A stretch of DNA of 64,000 nucleotides from Angiostrongylus vasorum (taxonomy: Eukaryota; Nematoda; Chromadorea; Rhabditida; Metastrongylidae): positions 372,001 through 436,000 of the forward strand of contig JADANN010000107.1 of the NCBI GenBank assembly GCA_018806985.1. The letters run 5' to 3'. Below are positions 34,890-45,632 of the stretch, piece by piece. The position numbers and the translations under genes are program-made. Each line of letters opens with the position of its first letter. Positions within the stretch are counted from its first letter, which is position 1. The notes beneath the pieces were generated by a model. The model was not told the origin of the DNA, made no database searches, and worked only from the letters and a program-made list of their open reading frames with translations.

Positions 34890-36283
34890 TGTTGATTACT
34901 TTATTACCGAGGTTTAATGACGGTCGGTTTCAAAAGTATTGTTTTGTTAATCGTTGTGTGCGAGCTAACAAATGCCGACTGCTACAGAGTGGATTATCAG
35001 TTAAAAAAACAGATTATCATCAACTTATAATCTTACCAGCAACAATCGCTTTATATAAAAAGAGCGTCGCAGGCGTGTCGGTCTCATTCGAGATGCTCAA
35101 CTGAGGGAGATCCGGTTCGATACGAGACGAAGACGCCACATCGAGAAGAGGAACAAATGGCCATGGACAAGGATCGTCGGCTGTGGTGAAGACGAAGATG
35201 TCGGAAGGTTAGCCCAATAAACATATCTTATCAACGTCGTGTAAGCTCAGCAATATAAACAAATATCAGGTAAGTTTCAAGTAATATATATGTTATTGTA
35301 GGATTCTACAGCATGAGGATAATTATTGTATTGAACAGTGAAGAAGTTTTCAATCTGAAGTGGAAGATCCAGTCAGGGAATGCTATCCTGACATCTGGTC
35401 TCTAGCCTCGGTCTGATCCTAATCTTGAGCCGTCCTAGAAATCCAAAGGACTCTCATATGATCTGTTTTTGTGTTGTCGATCATCGTCGTTTTGATGTAC
35501 ACAATCTTTCCGATCCATGTTCTTAAAAACTGCATTGATTTCTATAGTTGTTTGTTTTGTCGAACAACTAATTAGTCCGTCTTATATTTACAGTATGATG
35601 TTTAGTGAATGTTTCGACTTTGCATGGATTTCTAATAGGATTATAAATATTCTTTTGAAAAGTATTGTTTTTCTAAAATGTTGAAAATAATCGAGAAAAA
35701 AGATCTGGTTTTAAAATTCCAGCTAGGTACGTGTGTTTTCAGCCCTTTGGTCCCTGAAAGACTCAAAGTGTGCCAGTATCTTTACGTCTTGAGGATCATG
35801 CGTATTTATGCCATAAATTATGAACTGTTATTATTATCTAGACTCTACACTCCTTTAAAGATCTTTATGCTGAAAAAAAACATTTGGAATATGATGGAAA
35901 TCTCTAGAAGATGAAAGAGCTGCTGATTCCATAGTACACAGAAGTCGAGAAAAGGTCTTGTCTTCAATTCTGGCGCAAGTACGCGGCATACATAGGAGTC
36001 ACCTTGTAAAGGGGCACTGTGGTCGACATGACCTTTCTAGAGGTCGCTGGACTTCTGGTCTTTTATTTTTTTGCGTGTGGAGCTCTTTTTCTACTACACT
36101 TTCTGCAATCCGATGACAAATCAACCAACAGATGCTGTGGAGGGTGTCCTACCACCAAGAGCTTTGTTTTGTTCTCAGAAATACCTTTTTTCTCGAACTG
36201 GTTCATTGACGAGTTTTTTGACTAGCAATTAAATGTTATTTCAGTTCTAACTGTCACAATGAGTGTAGTATTGGCGGTTATAG
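34890..36283. other. no recognisable gene
   Basis: Frames of 60-78 codons only. The frame at 36019-36225 has a hydrophobic segment but no other support. Confidence 0.35.
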
Positions 36284-36349
36284 AAAGGATAAAGCTCTCG
36301 GCGTTGATGAATCCCTGAGGGATGCGCCATGCATACGACCTCATCAAGC
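36284..36349 (+). repeat. RTE 3'-end-like tail, copy 2
   Basis: AAAGGATAAAGCTCTCGGCG, then TTGATGAATCCCTGAGG and ATGCGCCATGCAT, pairs with 21721-21790. It is oriented against the RTE polymerase remnant next to it, so the two are separate insertions. Confidence 0.4.
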
Positions 36350-36358
36350 ATCGCTGGA

Positions 36359-37165
36359 TCAGAGACTGATTATCATCTTTGCTTCGTTAGCACTTCTGCG
36401 GGAAGATGACGGTGTTTCGGCAAAACAAAGATTTGATAAGAATTCGCCACTAAGACGTATACTTTTCTCCTTCCAATTAAGTGACTTCATTGTCCGCTGC
36501 AATCCGGCCGTCAACAGCCTTTGCGATATGGAGTCGCCTTGTCGAACCGCTTTTTTCCTATAGCCGTGGTGAGTAATCGACAAAAAAAGCTTTGTATTTA
36601 TGCTGCACTTACGATAACATTGAGATAGTGTTCATATATAGTTATTCGTATTCTTATGCAGAGGACGTCCACTCTGTGGTTTACGGATGGATTACATTTG
36701 CTTCGACGCTCTCAAATGCTTTTTCATAGTCAACAAAACTCAGGACTAGGAGCAGGTGGTACAGCCGACGAAATTCTATGACCCTAGAGAAGGTCTGGTT
36801 GTAATCCCATCCTGCTAATCAGTATCGAAATCCTTGCTGTTCAACTGCTTCATGCCTCATCCAATGTTTTGATGTACACAAGAGCATGGTCTTCATGAGC
36901 AGCTTGTGGAGCAAACCCAACAAGCATATCGGACGACAGGTGCGAACATTCTTTCGATCACCATTTTTTGGCAAGATGGGAGTGCCAACGTTTCGTGGTG
37001 CTGCTCCTCGTCGTTTCTTATGTGTCTAAAATGTGTATCTTCTCGAAAAGCTCTTTTGCAAGTGGTATTTATCACTATGGTGGAGTAGGATGAAGCTGCA
37101 GTCTCAGCTCCTTCGTGGTAATGGAGATGAGATCCAATCTCCCTTGCTTGAGGAACTCGCATTAA
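36359..37165 (-). pseudogene. RTE-family-2 reverse transcriptase remnant
   Basis: In minus-strand order: KNGDRKNVRTCRPICLLGLL (near 36960), HKLLMKTMLL, RHEAVEQQGFRY, NQTFSRVIEFRRLYHLLLVL with SFVDYEKAFESVEANV (near 36730), KKAVRQGDSISQRLLTAGLQ, RTMKSLNWKEKSIRLSGEFL, SNLCFAETPSSSRRSANEA (near 36390). These are successive RT blocks. VDYEKAF keeps the first catalytic Asp, but the FADD block has become FAET, so the enzyme is dead. It ends abruptly at 36359. Confidence 0.85.
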
Positions 37166-37369
37166 GACATTAGAAAAGACGTTTACTATTATGTCTTTCT
37201 GAAATTAGGGCTTGATTTGTAATATCATTTTTCGTGCATATGTTTCCGCGACAATTTTTCTTTTTGGAGGCCGCTCCATTATAAATTATTGTAAAGGTCA
37301 TTTCACCTGCACCACCGTGGATTGTAATTTAGACTGCGTCTTTGACAAGTTTTAAGCGTTAGAAGTTCA

Positions 37370-38110
37370 GGTTCAGAAACAATACTTCCGACAAAAGCTC
37401 TTTAACGAATTGAAACTCGGGCGCACATATCGCATGAGCTGCGAAACGTTAAAGAGGTTTGAGCGAGAATGTGTTAGTGAACGCACAAGGCAACGTTGGT
37501 TTAGAAAATTCGAAAAAAACTCGACTTTGAACGTGAGTAGAGCCTTCTGCTGTTGACGACGATAAACTGAAGGATTTGATGGTGACTGTTTGGGAAACTT
37601 GCAGAAGAGCCCTATGTGAGCATCTAAACTGTTAAGCGCACTTTCAAAAAGTTGGAAATTCACCGCTAAATGCACGCCGCATGAATTGAATGACGATCCA
37701 ATAACAATTTTATGTATTGTCAGTACTTCTTCTGCCGGACAGGAAGGACTCTTTCCTCGATGGTATTGTGACATGCAACGAGAAATGGATCCTCTATGAT
37801 AACCAACGAAATAAATTCGATGTTTGGACCGCGGTGAACGCCCGCAGCACTTTTTAAAGCCGAAATTACAACAAAAATAGGATCACGCAGACAATTTGGT
37901 GCTCAGAAGCTGGTTTGATCCACAACAGAGTTTGATCAGAGTGAAACGTTTTCAGCGGTGAGGTACGTCCAGCTAGTAATAGAAATACACTTATTAATCA
38001 TCTCGACAACTTGCCGTATGAGAAGTTCTTCAGAAACAGAGCTGACGTCAAAAAGCCTCCAACGATTTTCCCTCCTCCAGAACACCAAAATTTTAAGCAT
38101 TTCATCTAAT
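37370..38110 (+). pseudogene. mariner transposase remnant with internal deletion
   Basis: This encodes a decayed Tc1/mariner transposase. It begins with a helix-turn-helix region, KLFNELKLGRTYRMSCETLK then SERTRQRWFRKFEKNSTLNV (37380-37545). TPHELND and, at about 37760-37800, GIVTCNEKWILYDNQ follow; the family has TCDEKW or TGDEKW there, so the first catalytic Asp is Asn. PQHFLKPKLQQK and WCSEAGLIHNR follow in shifted frames, then LDNLPYEKFFRNRADVKK near the C-terminus. The DNARPH and YSPDLAPxD blocks holding the other two catalytic Asp are missing. Confidence 0.82.
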
Positions 38111-38215
38111 TAGTCTTGTTGAAAACCGTTTAGATTTCAGTGGTACTTCACTACTTTTTAACAAACTGTGTTTGAGCCAAAATATGCCACCTTAAAAACA
38201 CAGGTTGAAATCGGG

Positions 38216-38237
38216 CCTCAGTTTTGGGAACACCTAA
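38216..38237. repeat. candidate right terminal inverted repeat of the mariner
   Basis: On the minus strand this reads TTAGGTGTTCCCAAAACTG followed by AGG, the general form of mariner ends, about 100 bases after the transposase remnant. I could not find a matching left end near 37200. Confidence 0.45.
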
Positions 38238-39377
38238 CAATTTTAACTTGGTCGAAAGCAACTGTGGGTTCCAACTCTGAGCAAATATATCTCTGTTGAT
38301 ATAGTACACTCTATTATTTGGAACAAAACCAGTGGAATTAGCGCAACTTCACCACTAATGTGGTCAATTTTTCTAACCTTAAAAATCTTTTTCTATGGCG
38401 TTCAGAAATTAGCGACAGCACTTGGGGTCATCTATATTGGCAATGATGAATTATCTGAATAACTTCACCCAACTCCTGAACAGCACGACGCTTTCAGCAT
38501 TCATACTTATTTCTGATACTCTTCAGTTCATCCTCTGTAAAAAGGGATTTTCGTCAACGAAAGTAGTAGTTGAGACGGTGGCTAAGTTTTCGTTGACAAC
38601 TCCACCTATTATAATAAGTGGTTTTTCTTGAGGAATCATCTTGACACGCAGTGAGAATAGGCTTTAGGCGAAACGTATGTTTAGAAGCTTCTGATACCTA
38701 GTACCATCGTGCCAGACAGGAATACTCTTCCACGTTTTACCAGCATGACTCATCAAACATTTTGGTAAGATTTTGATTAGGAAAACTATTTTATCCAGCC
38801 GTTTTCTCTGTACTACTTCCCCATCGAACTCAAGTCAAATACCAAGAAGTCCTGAGAAATGTGCACCGAAATAAGGGATTTCAGCTATCAAAGACAATTC
38901 CGAAGCACTGTCAACCATTTTTTTAGTAATGTAAGTAACAAAGTGGAAAGATATGATACAATCAAGAGACATTGAGCAGTCGCTCATAAAGGAAAAGAAT
39001 GCGACAAGAAGTGTCGACCATGTTTCAATGTGACATTGTGTTTAAAAAATTCTTTGAATTCGGAAATTTAAACGCTGTTTGGAGAATTGTCTTTGCGTTC
39101 CGATATATCCAAGTTCCCTAAGCACTATTGTACGAATGGCGAACAAATGTTAAATACTAAGGATCTACTAAAATGATGTGAATTGATCGTTAAGTGATAA
39201 GAACGACAAAAGAAATGCACTGTTCTTCTATCTATAGTAAGACAGAAATAGAAAAAAAGGAAAGGTAATGTTGCTTGTTTTTTTGTCAGCGAAAGTATGT
39301 TCGTTATATTACACCTTATTCCATTATTGGGATGCGCACCGATAGAGCAAAAAAAACTGCTTGAACGAAAGACAAAC

Positions 39378-39507
39378 CAAGGATGTCGGCTGGTGCAACG
39401 AATATCACGTGATTTCCCAAAGGTAAATCACGAGTTCGAAGCCTAACTGATGTTCCTGCTTTTGCTCGTATCACAGAATCCCTATTATTGCATTTCACAT
39501 CGTACCC
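39378..39507 (-). CDS. candidate single exon, unknown product
   Basis: A minus-strand segment of 43 codons plus one base (GYDVKCNNRDSVIRAKAGTS, VRLRTRDLPLGNHVIFVAPA) with an acceptor TTTTAATGGCAG and a possible donor GTTTGT. It looks coding by composition, but no neighbouring exon could be attached and the sequence just to its right is an RTE remnant, so it may be chance. Confidence 0.22.
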
Positions 39508-39559
39508 CTGCCATTAAAAGAACATAGAAAGTTAGGCCGTTATTCCACTGCTAAAAAAA

Positions 39560-40860
39560 ATCGCCTGTGTTCTCCAAGCATGAAGATCGATCGCATCTCC
39601 ATTACACTTTGGAGTTATTCGAGGAGAGAAGAAAACTGAAGCTTCTGTAACACGCTTGACACACTTGATAATGCACACCAGTTGTTGAGGATCTTTACAG
39701 AACGATCTACATCGGTACAGATAGAAGAAATTGTCAGAAGGGGTACAAAAGAGAACCAATCCGATAAAAAGTGTGATCAGGACTTCTGCGTGTTACAATG
39801 TTTGGCTGTTATCCCTGATGGACAAAGATGGAGTTAGTAAAACTTCACGCTGTTGTGAGGATTTTTTAACTGAAATGTTCTGTAGCAAATCTCCAAAACC
39901 CAAAGTCTTTGTCTCGAATTCTAAAACTCCAGCTAGAAGAACACTTTAAACTCTTTTCTATGATGTTCTTTTTGCGATTGAAAGCATGAAAAAGGCACAA
40001 CTTCAGCCTTGATAATGTCACATGATTTCCTTCAAGCAGGAGGCCACGGTCTACATCTGCTTCTTGCAACCCACATCACATCCACCTCTAAAATGAAAAG
40101 AAATCTCAGACATTTTAGAACGTCACGCACGACCGTCTTGCCAGAAAGCGGTATTCGAAAGATTCTTCATAAACGTCGTTTCGATATTCTTGTTGAGTGT
40201 GCTCTTCAAGCCGTTCATGAAGACAGTCCTCTTATGCAGATCATAGACATTGTACGAAGCATAACCAGTCGAACAAGCCCGATTTCGATGCTGATTAGCT
40301 GAATGGATTACATCCAGACTTTCTCTAGGGTCATAGAAGTTCGTCGGGAATACTAACTGGCCTAGTCCTGAACTCTGTCAACTATAAAAAAACGTTTGGC
40401 AGTGTTCAAACTAATGTGGTGGAAACGTCGACCAAGGAGTGGACCTACCCTACATAAGAATACCAGTACCTATTTACGAAAACTAGCTGATTGTTATCGG
40501 AACTGCAGCGCAACTGTTAAGCTTTCTCATCGACCCCTTACACACTTATTGGTATACCGGAATGCGAAGTCCTGATATTCTAATAGTACACCATCTTCGA
40601 GACACAAGAGAACACGCATCGATTGCGAAACACAGATGAGCCTTTCTTATTTTGCAGTCGAATGAAGAACAAAAAAGAGCAGCAGAGTGGACTCCGCGAG
40701 ATTCAAGCGATCATTGGGTCGACCATCTACAGGATGGGCAGACGTGTTCGTAACTAAAATGATTCAGCCGTGACCACACCTGCAAATAGTTGACAGCATA
40801 CGGTATGAGGCTGACTCCCGCCGCCATGCTTGACTCATACCACAACCATGGACGATGACT
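39560..40860 (+). pseudogene. RTE-family-2 retrotransposon remnant, linker to C-terminus
   Basis: In order: ELFEERRKLKLL, SLQNDLHRYR and EGVQKRTNPIKSVI (39620-39790), FLTEMFCSKSPKPK, DVLFAIESMKKAQ, DFLQAGGHGLHLLLATHITS, SRTTVLPESGIRK (40110-40170), then FSRVIEVRREY (near 40330), a decayed VNYKKTFGSVQTN block (40380), LRKLADCYRNCSATVKLSHR (40470-40530), and finally EWTPRDSSDHWVDHLQDGQT (40690-40750). This follows the RTE order with most of the RT palm, including the FADD block, deleted before the C-terminal part. Numerous stops are present. Confidence 0.83.
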
Positions 40861-41054
40861 GCAGGGAAAAGAAAAAGATGAAAAATGTGCTTTCATCTCC
40901 ACATTTCGTGAAGTCGGGCCGTATAAGTATCCAAACAAGCAAGCATTAAAAAAATTTGTTAGTTTGCTACCTACAACTTCTCCACTTCGTTGGTACACTT
41001 TTGCCATGGTAATGGGTTAACTTGGTTCTTCGACATTTAATAAACTCTATGCGA

Positions 41055-41215
41055 TGTTGTAGTATTAAGGGCGCGTGTACAGCAATGGTGTTGGTATGGT
41101 CGGAAGCACCCTGCCAGGAGACACTTAGGATCGATCCTCGCTCCCCCTGGCCCACCAGGCTTTCCATTCCTCCGGGGTCGACAAATTAGTACCAGACTTG
41201 TCTGGGAAGAGTAGC
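41055..41215 (+). repeat. SINE-C copy 3
   Basis: It shares, in reverse orientation to 21871-22140, the block GGTCGACAAATTAGTACC and GGCTTTCCATTCCTCC. Its 5' part carries the B-box-like GGATCGATCC and CACCCTGCCAGGAG, a tRNA-like head. It lies 200 bases after the C-terminal end of an RTE remnant. Confidence 0.55.
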
Positions 41216-44199
41216 AGCACTGGCTCGATGAATCGGGAAAACTCCGTGAGTCACTGTGAAAGATAGATATCCATCCAATCACCTCCAACGACGCTTAATG
41301 CAGTCGAGATGCAAGGCGCACCCTTCAGTGATCAACACCTAGAACTTTATTCTTTTTATTTAGTGCAGTATCGGTTGACTTGAGCGCATGTACAAACCGA
41401 CGAGCAGAATAAGACTTTGGTGATCCTAACCATATTTTATGCCTTTCTTGGATGTTAATCCTAAAAATAACTTGGATACGTTTAACTTCCATCCATTCAA
41501 CATTCTTTGATTTACACCATATTGTACTATGTGCAACAGAAAAGTCTTGTGGGAAATTTTATTGATAAAAAAAATATCAAGCTACTTGGGAGCCACTGGC
41601 ATCAAAAAGCATTAACATTAAGTATAGGCAATGTGAGTGAAGAATGTAACGATAATTATTCGACCTCCGACTCTTCGACAAGCTCTTCTTCATTGTTACG
41701 AATCGGTAAGGGTTCAACCGTATGAACGTGATCAGAGTCGATAGCTCTAAGATCAACCATAGTTTTACTTCTCCACTGAAATCAACGTTTGCTATTTACA
41801 GTAAACATTCCACGCTATTTGTCATCATTACAGTGCAAGATTTATTACTATGCAGAATCATGAAGAAATAGCTAGCACTGGTTTCTTACAAAAGAAATGA
41901 CAGGGTTATAGCGTTCAACTGACATACCTTATATAGTTGTAGAGTCAGATCCTGTTGAGTGAAACTATAATCCTCTCTCTCAGACCGGTGAAAAGTCTTT
42001 GAACAGCAACCTGCCAATATTTACCATTTTTTGCTTGTGATTTTCAAATTCTAAGGGTTACATTAATAAATCACCTTGTACTTAGTGCTCTTTTAAACAC
42101 TCCTCTTTAAATAATCTTCAAAAGTGATAAAAAATGATGCAAATGTGTCCGCGTGAAACTCGCTTGGAATTTGACTGCACATTCTAACAAAATGCTCGAG
42201 CGCACGGTAACTGTGACTATGCAGGTCGAACCTCCAGTGGATTAAAAACAACTTTAGGAAACCACTGGATTGGTGCATGAATTATTTGAAATTTACAAGT
42301 TGCAAATTTTCATAAGGTAACAGGACACAGTGACCGTAATCCGCCTTGCTGACAGATGCCACGCAATACGCGCACTATTACTGTTTCGACCAGAGCTTTG
42401 CCAACCAAGCCTTTTATCGTTTTCTGGTAAGAAAAATCTAACAAAAAACGTTCGAGAAATTTTTCTTCATTCTACAAAAAGTCTCCCCAGCTCTTGTAAT
42501 GAACATCTGGGAACGCTGTAGCAGTGCCATTCCAGGAATCTAAGGAGATTCAACTCAACTAGGGTTCAACAATCCACAAAGAAGGCAAGATCCTCAGGTT
42601 GCAGCCTTGCCCGGACGCGCGAATTTAAGGACCTTCATCGATGATAGATACGAGAAAACGGACAATAAAATAATTAACTAAACAGATAAAGTAACTCACA
42701 GGATTCAAGCAAGGAATTGAAAGCTTCTCTAACGCTTTCAAACATTCTTCCTCTAAACGTAACGACAGCGAATACCTTAATATATTGAAAAGGTGTTGTA
42801 ACGGGCATGAATAAGCCGCATACTAAAAGGATTCCCAGCCGGACAGATCTGACGGCACATATTTTTTTGAGAATTCGTGTAGAAAACTATAGTATTGTTA
42901 CACGTCAAGGGCTCCGAGTTTTGCTCATACCTTAATCTCATATCCGCTTTGCTCATCCATATCGTTCTATTTCATATCGTATTCTTCTATGAACAAAATG
43001 TGATCGCCGGATTATTCTCCTTGACGAGTGAATGCTACCCTTAGAGTGAAAAAAAAGTCGACTGAGAGAAAGGTAAAGCAAGGGCCTCGATGCTCAAATC
43101 TCAGCATCTTTGTGGTCGTGTTCCACATCATTCGCTGCCTTGAAAAAAGATGGGCAAAGAATAAAATTTGAAACATCGTGCTTTAACCTTTTTTATCCGT
43201 GGTGAACGTTAGGTAAAATAATTTCTGAGGTAAAATGGATTTAACTCAGAAAAAAATAGTACTCTTTGGAAGGGCACATCTTAGCGACACTTCTTATGTG
43301 GTCAATCAGCTTTCTTCGGATGACAATTGCAAGACAAGGAGTGAAAGAGAAGGAGATAGACCATGTGAATATCTACATATGGAATCTGTCTAAAATTTTC
43401 GTAAGCATCAGAGATACTACTGCCTACGAAGTGGAAATAGTGGACGCCTTCATTTTTGTACTGACACGTAGCAGCTATTAGCTATTGAACTTCAGCAGTA
43501 AAAGTTGGTAGAAACTAGAGATCGTTGTCTACAAAGCGAAAGTTTTTGCACTCTAACCATTATAAAACGACGTTCTAAAGCCAATAAAACGATTTTTTTT
43601 GATTTTTTCACTTGCGACGAGGGCCATATTTCGAACACAAAAAACAATTGAACATCAGAACACAATGTTGTTCACCATTGTAGGTGTTGGCGGCTGTCGC
43701 ACTTGCTGAGAATTTTTAGTACATTTGCAACTTTATGGGAGTCATTTGTAAAAGGATGTCGTCGCTGTTATTATCTCTATAAAAGTAACTTTTTTCTGAT
43801 GAGTGGTTTTCGTGGATAGGACTTTTTCCTAAAGCCTTTTGTTGTCAGCTGATAATCCATCCAACGTAGATGTCGTAGTTGGCTATGGCTTGAAAGACCC
43901 ATAAGCTGGCTTTAGAAATGTCCAAAAAGTCCTTTCTCGAAAGAGTTCACTGCCGAGCAGTCTGATTGGCCCCTGACTCTTATTTCAATTGTAGTCGTTG
44001 TAAACGCTATAATTAATCATAGTTTCCAAATTGACTAGGCTAGTATAAAGAAACAAAAAGTAGACTCAAGAGGGGCAGACATACTAATCATACCACAATG
44101 AAGTAATATCTCTACCATCATGCTGTCATATTCCTAACATTTGAAATCCTCTGATTATCAGAATATCATCGACTATGTATTACTCTATCGACAAGCTGA
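41216..44199. other. no recognisable gene
   Basis: Short frames only. A plus-strand frame ending near 41705 (Ser/Thr-rich, STSDSSTSSSSLLRI before a GTAAGG) resembles an exon end but nothing connects to it. Confidence 0.35.
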
Positions 44200-44262
44200 C
44201 AGGAGGTTGAAAGGAAACCTCCGAGGAAGAAGAAAACGTCGAAACGTCAGGCAACCTCGTTT
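44200..44262 (+). ncRNA. weak hammerhead-like motif, Penelope-type end
   Basis: CCGAGGA, an A-rich segment with ACGT, then GAAACGTCAGG, with GAGGTTG upstream pairing with CAACCTC downstream as a possible stem I. The core has one change from CUGANGA. It resembles the ends of the Penelope-like elements at 9.4 and 11.4 kb, but no coding part was found beside it. Confidence 0.3.
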
Positions 44263-44638
44263 TAGCTTATCAACGGGAGAAGACATGTTGTTGAACAATG
44301 GCGAGATTAAATGAAAATCAGTTTTTGAAATATTACCGACTAGTTTCAAAAGCAAACAACTCCACTACGATATGAAGTTGTACGGTTCCCACGTGTGAGC
44401 TAAACAAAATAAGGTATCGCCGCGCATCTGATAAGAACTTGTAGCTGATTTTCATTTTTCTCAGAACTCCGCTTTTAGAGAGAATTGAAGTGTTTAGAAT
44501 ATCCTATACCTAATGCATATACGCATAAACTGAGAGAGTAAAATCTTTTTTGTAAGAGTGGCAAGCGATCCGGTTCTGATCTGCTCAAAACCCAAAGCGA
44601 TTACCAGATCTATACAAATTCGGTATCCCCAACAAAAA

Positions 44639-44731
44639 CAGAAACACAAACACAAACACACACATACTTTTCTTTGTACACATACATGTGCATAAAAATA
44701 CACATATGTACATACATACATACACACGTAC
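44639..44731. repeat. degenerate (CA)/(CATA) microsatellite
   Basis: Imperfect ACAC and ACATACAT words. Confidence 0.85.
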
Positions 44732-44904
44732 ATGAAGTATCGTATCGTTGTCATCGTTGGGATTTAGTGACATAAAACATGTCTGTGGAAATGGCAGTGT
44801 TACTCACGGAGGGCAGCTGTGCAGCGTGACACGAATCGTTCTGATGAAAGTCGTTGCTGAGAAGCCGATCATTCACGGAGACGAAAGTAGCTGGAAATTT
44901 TCAG

Positions 44905-45069
44905 CGTTTAAAAAAACGCCTGAAAAACAATGATGATATGCCAACATCTGCGAATACTGTCATCGACCACCTGGAAGCAAATGTTTCGAAGCGATGGAAG
45001 CGGGCACTAGAAAATCGGAAATTGGACTTAGTTGAACTTCAACATGCAAAAATATTTGTGATCAAATAG
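44905..45069 (+). CDS. candidate terminal exon, unknown product
   Basis: Directly after TTTTCAG, 54 codons read RLKKRLKNNDDMPTSANTVI, then DHLEANVSKRWKRALENRK and LDLVELQHAKIFVIK before TAG. The charged, helix-like composition is protein-like. No upstream exon or homologue is recognised; it could also be a fragment of an element. Confidence 0.22.
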   Translation, partial: RLKKRLKNNDDMPTSANTVIDHLEANVSKRWKRALENRKLDLVELQHAKIFVIK

Positions 45070-45235
45070 TTTTCAAAAAGCCAGAAAAAGGTGACCACAT
45101 GGTAGAATGTTGATTTTTCGAAAATTCTTTACAAACATGGTCATGATCACCGCGTCGTTAATAATTGCATTAACCATATAAATTTGTACTTACGACAGAA
45201 ATGAAGAAGTGAAATAAGTAAGCCTGATGAATACT

Positions 45236-45632
45236 TCACTTGTTACTTGAACTTACTTGAATGGCCGGTCCTCACTAGTTGTGCGGGTCCTAGCATAATC
45301 TCCATTTTTCGGAAATTTGCTGGTTAAGCCATTGTGGCTCCTAAAATCCAGAGGTCAGCCAAACCAAAGTGTGCCCTAGGTCTTCACCACCACAGGCAGC
45401 CGCAGCCCTTGTGGATCAGAGGGATATTTGCCACCACGCGTCTTTGATACCAGGACGGTGGTGGATTCTGGTATTGGTTTACTCTTAGCTAAGGCTCCTG
45501 GTGGAAACGCCGGGCTCATTCTCAGCTAGGGTGACCCTGACAAGGGGATGAATCCCCCCCCGCTGTACATCTCAGCTCGACACCCAGGAACACCTTCCGG
45601 CCACGATGAGGAGATGAACCATTGGGCAGACC
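45236..45632 (+). repeat. B-family element, copy 3
   Basis: Full-length copy in pol III sense. It starts after an ACTT-rich tail (TTGTTACTTGAACTTACTTG), then TCTCCATTTTTCGGAAATTT, GTGGATCAGAGGGATATTTG (A-box position), CCAGGACGGTGGTGG and the end CGGCCACGATGAGG. Confidence 0.85.

Noticed and set aside
39532..39759. Minus-strand frame with Cys residues (RCRSFCKDPQQLVCIIKC), first taken for a secreted-protein exon
   Set aside because: The plus strand of the same bases reads as the RTE linker (ELFEERRKLKLL, SLQNDLHRYR, EGVQKRTNPIKS), so the minus frame is a shadow.
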